DNA of 41,424 nucleotides from Gnetum montanum (Eukaryota > Streptophyta > Gnetopsida > Gnetales > Gnetaceae), in NCBI GenBank assembly GCA_015680685.1, contig MNCI01030123.1, forward strand, positions 1,437,090-1,478,513, given 5' to 3'. A model generated the notes under the pieces. It searched no databases, had not been told where the DNA came from, and worked only from the letters and a program-made list of their open reading frames with translations. Every line of letters begins with the position of its first letter. Position 1 is the first letter of the stretch. Of the stretch, positions 33,449 through 41,424 are shown in pieces. The position numbers and the translations under genes were made by a program.

Positions 33449-33941
33449 TGCTATGCTATGTAGCATAGCAACTAGTTTTGGGTAGAACTTGTGTTGAAAA
33501 TAAAAACATTTGTTTGAGGCTTGATCATGCTAACAACTGCAACTTTGTACTTCATGACGGGAAACTTTTGAACTTCCTGAACTTATGTTTAAAACATTTT
33601 CTGTTGTTCTTGTATTGTTGCTATGCTGTGCTACGCTACGTAGTGTAGCACAACATAGCAAACAACATATCCTGCTTTTGTTTAATCAACCACTTTCTAG
33701 TAAGAAACCTTGCCCAAGGACTTGAGGCTAAACAGGGCAGCTGATTTTGGAGGCTGGAGTGCTTGCCAAGTGGAACTTCTTTATTGGAATCACTTGGTAA
33801 GAGGGCCTTTCTACTTTTCCTTTACTACATTTTGCTACACTACATAGCATAGCACCTTGTTTTGCAATAATTTGCACTTGATCACTTGAGAAATTATTTT
33901 TTGAGGCTTGCTATGCTTCATAGCGTAGTGTAACATAGCAA
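33449..33941. repeat. GCTATGCTACGTAGC palindromes in U3
   Basis: Four related palindromes: 33,449-33,470 (10-bp perfect arms TGCTATGCTA/TAGCATAGCA), 33,618-33,661 (44 bp, 22-bp arms with two mismatches and no loop), 33,833-33,854 (two mismatches) and 33,908-33,941 (outer arms TTGCTATG/CATAGCAA). They lie upstream of the TATA box in element sense. Confidence 0.8.
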
Positions 33942-34807
33942 ACCTCTTTACTAGAAAACTTGTTGAACTATTTTTCTCATCCCAAGAACTTTTAGCAACT
34001 CCTAGCATAGTTTCTGAGTAGATTGTCAACCGGGTGAATTGTCTAGGTGGGCAGGCTAGAGAGTCTGTTGGGCCTGTAAGCTCTAGAGATAGAAAACTTT
34101 CCGGATTAGACAATGTAATCTCGGAATGATGTGGTGGCCTATCCTTCTGACGAAATGCACCTCTGACCTACACTTTCTCGACTCGTATCCTGCAAACGCA
34201 ATAGAAAGTAGACCAAAGAAATGTGACTGTGATATGTAGTTAGGCAAAGGTTTTACTTGCTTTAGACATCACTGAAGTGACAAGCACTTTTGCTGAGGCA
34301 AGCGACGTCTAAAGCATGAAGGCTAGCAGTAGCTCTGGTAGTGGCAGGTTGAAGAGGTCGACACCGAGGGGGCTAGGAGTTGTGGTGATGCAAGTGCTTG
34401 GGAGTCCTCGCCCAAGGCAAACATTATGTAGTTCAGCTGTAAGGTGAGATGCCCAAAATTTGAACATCTTTTGGGCTTGGGCGATGGCAGGGGTTGGAGG
34501 GTAGCAACTTTGTGGCTAGGCCACAATAGTGTTGGGGCTCCAGTGGTAGGTGCTGACAATGAAAGCTACTGCCAGGGCAACATACCATGGTAGCGGTAGC
34601 TTTGGAAGGTTAGCAAGATGTCAAATGACATCTCTAGAGGATCAGCAAGATGCCAAGGGTAGTGGTGTTGCATTTCTTCGAGAGGGTGTTTTCTTGCCAT
34701 CATGAATTATGTTTTGGAACTGCAATGCTCCACCCTACGTTGGCACTATGCACGCTCGCTTGTTGGGGTGATCATGGATTGTGAGCTGGAAATTTTGTGC
34801 CACAAAC

Positions 34808-35110
34808 CTAGTTTAAGGTCATGGTAGACTATCTGATGTACTGGTTTAAGGTCCCAGCAAACCGCTATGCTAGTTTAAGATCCCAGCAGACCATTGTGCT
34901 AGTTTATCATCATAGCAAATGGTGGATGGGCTAGTTTAAGGTTGTAGCAAACCGTTTGTTCCAGTTTAATGTCATAGCAAACACTCTGTGCCAATTTAAC
35001 ATCATAGCAGATAGCCTGTGCCAGTTTATAGTCATGGCGGACTGTGAATGCCAGTTTATAGTTGTAGTGGACTATGAATGCTAGTTTATAGTCATAGCGG
35101 ACTATGGATG
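34808..35110 (+). repeat. Tandem array 2, ten 30-bp units, after E4 integrase
   Basis: Ten contiguous units of 29-33 bp of the type CTAGTTTAAGGTCATGGTAG, ending in a variable ATG-containing part. There are no spacers. It starts just below the integrase end of E4 and has the same orientation as the array at 38,583-38,880. Confidence 0.9.
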
Positions 35111-35129
35111 CTTACCTTGCTTCTACCTC

Positions 35130-36190
35130 AGACAAAGTACAACTTCAAGTACAGGTGATTTACAAGGTTTGCAAACTCTCTGCCATCCATGTTTGCTAGC
35201 TTGAAGGCTCCAGTCTCGTAGGCTTTTGTGACTACGAATGGGCCTTCCTAGTTTGCTGAAATTTTTTTTGCATGTTCACGCATAGCTTTGAGGACTAGGT
35301 TCCCCTTTTTTATCAGCTATCAATGTAGGTCTACATGATGCTTTTGCTGATGCTTGTCCTGATACCATTCGATGCAACCTAGTGTTTGTGCACGCTCTTC
35401 CTCTAGGGAGTCGAGTTTAATGATCCTTGACTCATTGTTCTATGCTTCATTTGTGATGCTTGAAAGGATCATTCGTAGTGATGGTACCTGCAATTCAAGG
35501 GGCAACACTACTTCAGATCCATAGACTAGGCTATAGGGGGTCTTACCTATAGCCATCCTACACATTGTATAGTAGCCCCAGAGCACATAGAGGATTTGCT
35601 CATGCCATCTCCTCTTGCTATTGCTAAGCATTCTTTTGAGCGAGATTATGATGGTCTTGTTTGTAGCTTCTGCCTGACCATTAGCCTGCGGGTAATATGA
35701 CAATGAGAAAGATTGCATAATGCTAAGGTTTCTTCAGAAGGTTTTGGTTTCCGCACTACTAGATTGTGCCCCATTATCTATCACAATAGTCATGGGAAGA
35801 CCAAACCTTGTTACAATGTTGTCCAAGATGAAGTGGCAAAATTGCTGAGATGTAGTCTTCCTAAGGGGGATAGCTTCTGTCCACTTTGTAAAGTACTCAG
35901 TGGTAGTAATGATGAAGTTATGCCCTATGGAAGACTTAGGTGTGATGGGTCCTATGATATCTAGTTTCCATCATTGGAATGGCCACGTGATCTGTGTAAG
36001 GTGCAACTCAGTAGGTGACATGTGCATGAGATTTGCATGATGCTGGCATGTGTCACATGTCTTGAATTTTTTTGTGCCTCCTTCCCACCAATGCAAGTCA
36101 ATAGTATTCCATCAAAGGAACTTTTACATAAGGTATTATCTCCTACCAGGACATACTACTGTGCTTGCTTTCAGATTGCATCCCTTTGGG
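35130..36190 (-). pseudogene. E4 integrase
   Basis: This is a Tat-like integrase on the minus strand. The zinc-binding part is partly legible (FKTCDTCQHHANLMHMSPTE). The core has Asp in WKLDIIGPITPKSSIGHNFI, then EYFTKWTEAIPL; the second Asp in VIDNGAQ; and Glu in YYPQANGQAEATNK (35,440-35,718). The C-terminal part reads KGNLVLKAMREHAKK, EGPFVVTKAYETGAFKLAN and HLYLKLYFV. All three catalytic residues remain, though stops split the frame. A normal end is reached at about 35,133, just before array 2. Confidence 0.85.
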
Positions 36191-36197
36191 CAAATGT

Positions 36198-36865
36198 TTA
36201 GCCGTGTGGGGGTTCACTATGCTGTAGGTAGGCTTTCATATTAGCGTACCACTCTTGGGTGTTGGTAGCACTTACGGAGGCCATGTGTACCACTTGAATG
36301 ATAGGGTTTATGCACTGTATTATCGAAGCAAGTAGCATGATGAATAGATGTGACAACACGTTTAATGCTAGTGTAGCTAAGGAATCGACTACCATGTTCT
36401 CATTACATGGCACATGATGTATGTCTATTGTGGTGAACTCCTGCAATAAGTTTTTGGCCAAATCATAGTAGGGCTGCAAATGCAAAGCTTTTTAGATGTA
36501 GACCTCAGTGATTTGATTGATGACAAGCTGGGAGTCACCTCGAATTGCAAAATGTTGAACTTTTAATTGTTGGGCTGCTAAGAGACCTTTGAGGAGTCCT
36601 TCATATTCACCTACATTTTTCATACAAAGGAATGTGAAGCGGTAAGTGAAGGGTGGCATGTCTCCCAAGGGAAATGAAATGATGATGGTAGCACTACCAC
36701 CTCATGTGGTTGAGGCACTGTCAAAGTGCAGAGTTGCCTCAGAATGTGATGGTATAAGATTGACAGTGCTAACATGTTCATTAGGGAATTCGGGTTCTAT
36801 GATTGCCTTATCATCAACAGGTGACATTGCAAGCTGCATGGCTATTGCTTAGCCTTTCGTTGACA
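36198..36865 (-). pseudogene. E4 archaeal-type RNase H
   Basis: It lies between RNase H and integrase, the usual order in Tat-lineage elements. Motifs in order: ATLHFDSAS (first Asp), FPLGDMPPFTYRFTFLCMKN, NVGEYEGLLKGLLAAQQLKV (Glu), HFAIRGDSQLVINQI (second Asp), LAKNLLQEFTTIDIHHVPCN and NMVVDSLATLAL (last Asp). All four catalytic positions are present. This domain is thought to add to the degenerate gypsy RNase H. One TAG interrupts near the start. Confidence 0.85.
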
Positions 36866-37265
36866 ACTGGGCCACATAATGTAAATTGAACTCTACTGTT
36901 ATTGCTTTCCATCAGGCTATCATGCTACTTTCATACAAGTTGTTTGGGATAGCCCGAAGTATGTTTCTTTTGCATATGATGTTCACTTGACTGCGGAATA
37001 GGTAGTGTCTCCACTTTTTTAGCTCTAACACTAAAGTGAGACAATTCCTTTCCACTTCGTTGTATTTGGCTTCATATGCTATCAACGCATGGCTCAAGTA
37101 ATAGATTGGGGTTTCAGAGCCATCCTCTCTTTTTTGGCATAACAACTCCATGATAGATGTGTCCAAGGTAGCAAGGTAGATGTAGAAAGGCTTATCCCTC
37201 TATGGTGGGTAAATAGTCGGGAGGTGTAAAAGCTCTTTCTTCAAGTCATCAAAGGCTTGTTGGCA
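36866..37265 (-). pseudogene. E4 gypsy-type RNase H
   Basis: It follows RT in one frame: FDDLKKELLHLPTIYPP, FYIYLATLDTSIMELLCQKR (first Asp), TPIYYLSHALIAYEAKYNEV (Glu region, NEVER), and KKWRHYLFRSQVNIICKRN. The usual TDH-like Asp after the beta strand is missing (ICKRN), so this RNase H looks catalytically impaired. That is often seen in dual-RNase H elements. Confidence 0.85.
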
Positions 37266-38230
37266 CTACGTTGTCCATTTGAAGTTAACCCCTTTCTTTA
37301 GTAAGTGCTGCATGGGGTGTAAATTGTCAATCAAGCTCACTATAAACCTTCTAATGAATTTTATCCTACCTTGCAACCCATGTAATTCTTTAAGATTAGT
37401 AGGGGTTGCTAGGTTAACGATGGCCTTAACTTTATCAAGGTCCACTCGTATCCTAGCCTCCGAGACTACAAACCCTAGCATATGATCAATTTTTACATTG
37501 AATACATACTTCTTTGGGTTAAGGTGTAGGTCATGCATGTGACAATGTTTCAGGACTACATCTAGGTTAGTGGGATGATCAATAGCTATCTTAGACTTGA
37601 CCACTATGTCATCCACATAATCATTGAGTCTCTCTATTAGATAGTCACTAAATATGTAGGTCATGGCTCATTGGTAGGTTACTCTAATGTTCTTTAGACC
37701 AAAGGGCATCATTTTGTAATAAAAGGTACCCCAAGGGGTCATGAATGTAGTTGTCAATTGATCCTCTGGATTTATGCAAATTTGATTATAACTGGAGAAC
37801 CCATCCATGAAAGATAGTAAAGCATGCCCAGTCGTAGTGTCAATAAGCTGGTCGATACTTGGTAGTGGGAAGTCGTCTTTAATTATTGCCCTATTCAGAT
37901 CCTGCAAGTTTATACAGATTCGTATCCCTCCCGTTTTCTTAGAGACTACAACGATGTTTGATACCCATTCTGAGTAATCGACAGCTCGAATAAACCCTCT
38001 TGGTATAGCTTAGATATTTCATCACGTATGACTAGTGTGATCTCTGGCTTAACCTTCTGAGCCTTTTTTTAACTAGTTTGACACATGGGTCTAATATAAT
38101 ATTATGTTGTATTAACCGTGGGTCTAATCCTAGCATGTCATTATAAGACCATGCGAATACTTTGACGTTGTCTTGCAGGACTTTGAATACATCTTTTTGC
38201 ATTGGTTCATCGAGGAGGGAACTAAGCTTT
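37266..38230 (-). pseudogene. E4 reverse transcriptase
   Basis: The RT starts with VFAWSYNDMLGLDPRLIQHN. It then has LQDLNRAIIKDDFPLPSIDQ, LLSFMDGFSSYNQICINPED (first catalytic Asp), TTFMTPWGTFYYKMMPFGLK and DYVDDIVVKSK (catalytic Asp pair). The thumb/connection reads LGFVVSEARIRVDLDKVKAI and IKFIRRFIVSLIDN. All three catalytic Asp residues remain, and 37,266-37,664 and 37,668-37,907 are open. An open 126-codon piece above it (38,229-38,609), acidic and of unclear identity, probably is the linker between protease and RT. Confidence 0.9.
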
Positions 38231-38582
38231 AGTGTTCTTGTTTCCCCCTAGACATCATTATTAGTCCTTCGATGAGAGGGTCCTCAATCACATCCCTGAC
38301 CTCTAAGTCTAAGACTTGGACCAAGTGCTCGAGCCAATCTAGGGACACTTCCAGGGATGCTACAGTGTTATCAGTTGACGCATCCCAGTCTATCGATTCT
38401 AAGTTTGAATATCTTGCAAGCCTACCATGAGGACCTATTAGAGTTAACAATGAGTGTAGATCCCACTGCATGGCCATCTTGTTCAACTTGCCAGAATAAG
38501 AAGAAGCCCGGTCAAGTGATACCTGGTTGAAGCTATGGCACATAATAAAAAATACAATGAAACATGCAACTGATGCTAAGTC

Positions 38583-38880
38583 TGCTAGTTTAAGGTCATG
38601 GTGGACCATTAACAGGTTATAAAAGGTAACGTTACTAGTTTAAGGTCTTTGCAGATCGTGGTACATAGATTCTTGAATGAAGTTAATGAGTTTTTAGATA
38701 CAGTTGCTATTTTAAGGTCTTTGCGGACCATGGTGTACTGTTAGATGGATTCGCTAGTTTAAGATCTTTGTGGACCATTAATAGGTATATATTTTTTCTT
38801 AGATAAATTTTTTAGTTTAAGGTCTTTGTAGATTGTGGTGTGCAAGCTTCGTATGAGCAGGATTTTAATTTAAGGTGAGG
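38583..38880 (+). repeat. Tandem array 1, upstream of E4 pol
   Basis: Six degenerate units of the type CTAGTTTAAGGTCTTTGCGG followed by ACCATGG, spaced 45-70 bp. It is in the same orientation as array 2 below integrase, so the two form direct repeats bracketing pol. It overlaps the end of the open linker piece. Confidence 0.75.
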
Positions 38881-39734
38881 TGAAGTTCTCGGTTGGGCAC
38901 CACCTATTTGAAAATAGAGATGCTACGCTATCACAAATTTATGACATGCTAGTACTACGTTACACGAGACATCCCACATTACTTGGGGTGCAAAAATGAC
39001 ACATTCTTTTCACCGCATTGGCTATAAATAGGGGTTTACCCTTGGTAAACTTGTCTTTTTCATCATCAGAGTGCAGAGCCACATGCAGTATCGCCTTGGC
39101 CACCATTATTGTGACTACCTTGTTGTGGGGGTTTGGGCGAGCCTGCGCAGCTTGGCGCATGCCTAGCATAGTGTGGCACTCTCAAGAGGGTTTTATCATT
39201 ATGTTGCACTTTGTAATGCTCCATTATTGCAGCATGCTAGTATGTTGTGAGGCTTCACAGATTTTTCATATTGTTATGTTGTTAAGTCTACAATACTACC
39301 GCATTGCTAAGTTTGTTAGACCTATCATATTATCATGCTTTGATTACATTGTGCTGATTATGTTATGTTGCATGTCTACCAATTTTTATTTTATTTTCTT
39401 TAGCACATTGTTGCATTCGATAAGGTTTGATGACCCTGCTACGTTGCGAAAATTTCTTGCATACATTTGTTTTTTTGTTTGGTTTTTTTTTTGTATATAT
39501 GTTTTATGTTTTTTTTATTTGTGACTGGAAAACCCTGCTATGCTACATGTAATCAGAATGCCATGCTATGCTATACGTAATGGGAGTGCCATGCTACGCT
39601 ACATGTAAACTTTTCTCGTACACAATGCTAATGTTTAATTTTTCATTGGTGCAGGGTTATGCTGAAACCCATTTTGATTATCCTGGAAATTGTAGGAGTC
39701 TTGTGCTACCTAAGTGAACTAGTGGCCAATGTCC
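38881..39734. other. Promoter-like and non-coding region above E4
   Basis: I see no supported gene here. It holds a plus-strand TATA box (39,022) and T-rich sequence. Three ~27-bp units with GCTATGCTACATGTAA-type cores lie at 39,531-39,610, related to the U3 palindromes of the E3 LTR. An open plus frame at 39,018-39,524 encodes a hydrophobic, Cys/Phe-rich product of T-rich DNA and is probably chance. Confidence 0.45.
39022..39034 (+). promoter_or_regulatory. Plus-strand TATA box
   Basis: CTATAAATAGGGG is a canonical plant TATA element facing the accessory gene about 700 bp downstream. It may be that gene's own promoter; an LTR of a plus-strand element is the alternative. Confidence 0.5.
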
Positions 39735-40432
39735 CTCTTTCTCACGTGCGTGTGTAGCGGTAGGCGATATGGTTCTAGGAGGGTGCACGGGATTTCCTAC
39801 AGTTCCTCCTCCAGCACTTTAGTATGATCATTTATTCACACTTATCGGTGAAGGTAGCAGCTGCAATTACAGAAACCCTATTGCTTGGGACAAACCAGGG
39901 TATCCTGAAATTTCTAACCAATGGGTCAATCAGGGGCAAGCAGGCAAAAGGATCCAACCAACACCCAAAAAGCCTGAGACGCTTAAGTTGGATCTAGGAG
40001 ATGACAGTGTATAAGTGTTACCACTTATACAATACATTGTTTGTTGCTTGCCACATGGGTATCTACTTTCAAAACCCACCTGGAATCGTTTACTATGTCG
40101 GTGGGTGAGTTCTACAAAGATATTTTGTCATGTAATCTATGCTACGCTAGACACAGATGCTAACAGTGCATGTCTATTTTTTTACCAAGTGTTTTATCGA
40201 CAGGAGTGGTCTTCACGGTGACATAGACACTTTAGCGTTGGCACATATGGCCCTGTAGGAGTTTTCCTCCACTAGGAATGTGCATTTTGGTGTGATAGGC
40301 CAATTCGGGGGTGAGTTCAAAACCTATCCAACTCAGTATTCCTAGTTTTATGGGAGATGTAACGAAGCTGATTGGTTGGATGGGGAATGGGCATCCCTCA
40401 AGCCTCTCATTGTTGAAGATGTTTTGGTGGAC
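39735..40432 (+). repeat. Duplicated segment B
   Basis: The partner of 25,383-26,079 (14 transitions, one gap). Here it is followed after GTTTTGGTGGAC by an apparent intron rather than by the acidic region. Confidence 0.85.
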
Positions 40433-40574
40433 CTCCCATCCATTTCCTATGTCATTCAAATCTGGTACACTAAAGTGCAAATTCACTGCTAAATTCTTGA
40501 ATAATATTTATGTTTTACTAACCCTCTTTCTCTTTTTTTTATTGATTTTTATTTTTTTTTGCGAATCGTTTCAG

Positions 40575-41424
40575 TAGCAAAGAAATCCCAGGAGGTGACT
40601 GTAATTATCTCTGGGCGTGACGAGACCAACCTCTTCTTTAATTACGGGGAAGTGGAGGAGACCCAGTGCTTGCTCTACAATGGGGCCACAAACACACTAT
40701 TCCATAACCTTTAAGAGGTTGGGCTTATGAAATTATTTTTGGCGGTTAACCTAAGTGTCCCACCTGTTGAGATGCTTTTCCTAGCCGGCTCCTTTTCCAA
40801 AAAGGTAGATCACTTCCTCACACGTATTCATGGTGTGCGTGTGGTAATTGATGTTAACGATCAATTATTCATAGATCTTTTCGGTGTCCCCTCTAATGGC
40901 CTCCCTGTGGGAGAAAAATCTAAGAGAGATGCACACAATCAGGAGGACATCAAGGAGTGGCTAGGGGCTACCAAGGACCAAAAAGGGATTTATATGGAGA
41001 AAGCTAAGCTATGGGTGGCCAAAACAGTTTACCCTGTCTTCCGTGCCCATGCCTTCTTGAAGCTACTATCCTAAGGAAAAATCATTAGGATTGAGCTAGC
41101 TCAGATAATGAGGGATGTCATGGAATAATGGACCCATTATAATTGGACCAAGCACCTTTGCAAAGGCATGCAAGCTGAGATGGTCAAGCTTCGTGGGAAG
41201 CTTGAATCCCATTTCAACATGCACTATGCCTTTTTCATAGTTTTCCTTTGGTGTTTCATGGAATTCTTGGTAGTTTGTGAGAACAAGGTTTGGATACTAC
41301 AAGATCATAACCAGATCTCCAAACCGTGGATTTGCCAAGTCTTCTGCACCACCCGATCTCAGAATCCTCCAAAAGCTATTGGGGAGTCGTTCTCAATGAT
41401 GACCAAGGATCAAGTGGTGCATAA
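40575..41424 (+). pseudogene. Accessory gene, N-terminal domain, window-truncated
   Basis: It follows a textbook intron end: TACTAAC-like branch (near 40,515), long T tract, and TTTCAG at 40,569-40,574. The frame reads VTVIISGRDETNLFFNYGEV, then FSKKVDHFLTRIHGVRVVID, VNDQLFIDLFGVPSNGLPVG and DIKEWLGATKDQKGIYMEKA (40,727-41,074). It continues through TAG stops as MQAEMVKLRGKLESHFNMHY to the window end. The stretch HGVRVVIDVNDQLFIDLFGV with the preceding helix resembles, loosely, the putative plant transposon protein domains found in extra ORFs of gypsy elements. This is a weak match by eye. The TAG at 40,710-40,712 falls before the open part. It is probably the 5' portion of the gene type whose 3' portions lie in E2 and E3. 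Confidence 0.45.

Larger units (their letters stand above)
32399..33945 (-). mobile_element. LTR of E3 (5' LTR; upper end uncertain)
   Basis: The lower end TGTAGCAACC lies beside the primer binding site. The first 490 bp match 24,889-25,382. A TATA box sits at 33,002-33,014 on the minus strand. Above it, U3-like sequence carries four palindromes of the GCTATGCTACGTAGC family (33,449-33,941). The upper end was not found; it may reach beyond 34,100. The sequence up to 34,807 is non-coding as far as I can see, apart from an imperfect inverted repeat, CTTTAGACATC (34,260-34,270) with GACGTCTAAAG (34,304-34,314). The same LTR may also be the 3' LTR of the E4 pol above. Confidence 0.65.

Noticed and set aside
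34808-35110. Regular 30-bp repeats, at first sight CRISPR-like
   Set aside because: The units are contiguous without spacers, they drift gradually from one to the next, and related arrays sit at fixed places in plant retroelements.
39018-39524. 168-codon plus-strand ORF with hydrophobic, membrane-like product
   Set aside because: Starts inside a TATA box, lies in T-rich sequence that gives Phe/Leu/Cys automatically, and has no counterpart in the other elements.

Overview
This window looks like nuclear DNA of a seed plant with a large, repeat-rich genome, such as a gymnosperm or a giant-genome monocot. The species cannot be named from it. No intact host gene, tRNA, rRNA or CRISPR array was found. 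Almost all of it is old, nested Ty3/gypsy LTR-retrotransposon sequence. The recognisable domains are gag, protease (PR), reverse transcriptase (RT), RNase H (RH), archaeal-type RNase H (aRH) and integrase (INT). Most in-frame stops are TAG where a relative keeps Gln, as expected from long-term methylcytosine deamination.

Region 1 (1-19,757), element E1, minus strand. A decayed gag-PR-aRH-RT-RH-INT core (11,969 down to about 7,050) lies between two direct copies of a block longer than 5 kb (<1-6,187 and 12,078-19,757). I read these as giant LTRs. Each copy carries a long decayed ORF on the element's sense strand, with a coiled-coil C-terminus, and a tandem array of roughly 78-bp units with a palindromic core. 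The 3' copy has a GC-rich retroposed-cDNA-like insertion (2,805-3,540). The 5' copy has two nested LTR insertions (12,149-13,613 and 16,074-17,197). A primer binding site candidate lies at 12,056-12,071 and a TATA box at 14,252-14,263. In E1 the aRH precedes RT.

Region 2 (19,758-24,888): a minus-strand gag nucleocapsid scrap, then element E2 on the plus strand. E2 has gag and PR, then a GGCCATGG-type tandem array, then the 3' end of a spliced accessory gene on the opposite strand. It has no pol.

Region 3 (24,889-about 34,000), element E3, minus strand, the mirror image of E2. From high to low coordinate: LTR with TATA box and U3 palindromes, primer binding site, gag, PR, array, antisense spliced accessory gene and a truncated 3' LTR. 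The accessory proteins of E2 and E3 are homologous.

Region 4 (34,808-41,424): element E4, minus-strand RT-RH-aRH-INT with most catalytic residues present, bracketed by two direct arrays of the same family as in E2 and E3. Above it come a plus-strand TATA box, a 698-bp segment about 98% identical to 25,383-26,079, and the 5' half of another plus-strand accessory gene that runs off the window.

The most interesting idea is modular. Direct arrays bracket pol in E4, whereas E2 and E3 have one array and no pol. Recombination between arrays could therefore have produced pol-less elements that keep gag, PR and a spliced antisense accessory gene. Translations, alignments and identity values were made by eye.
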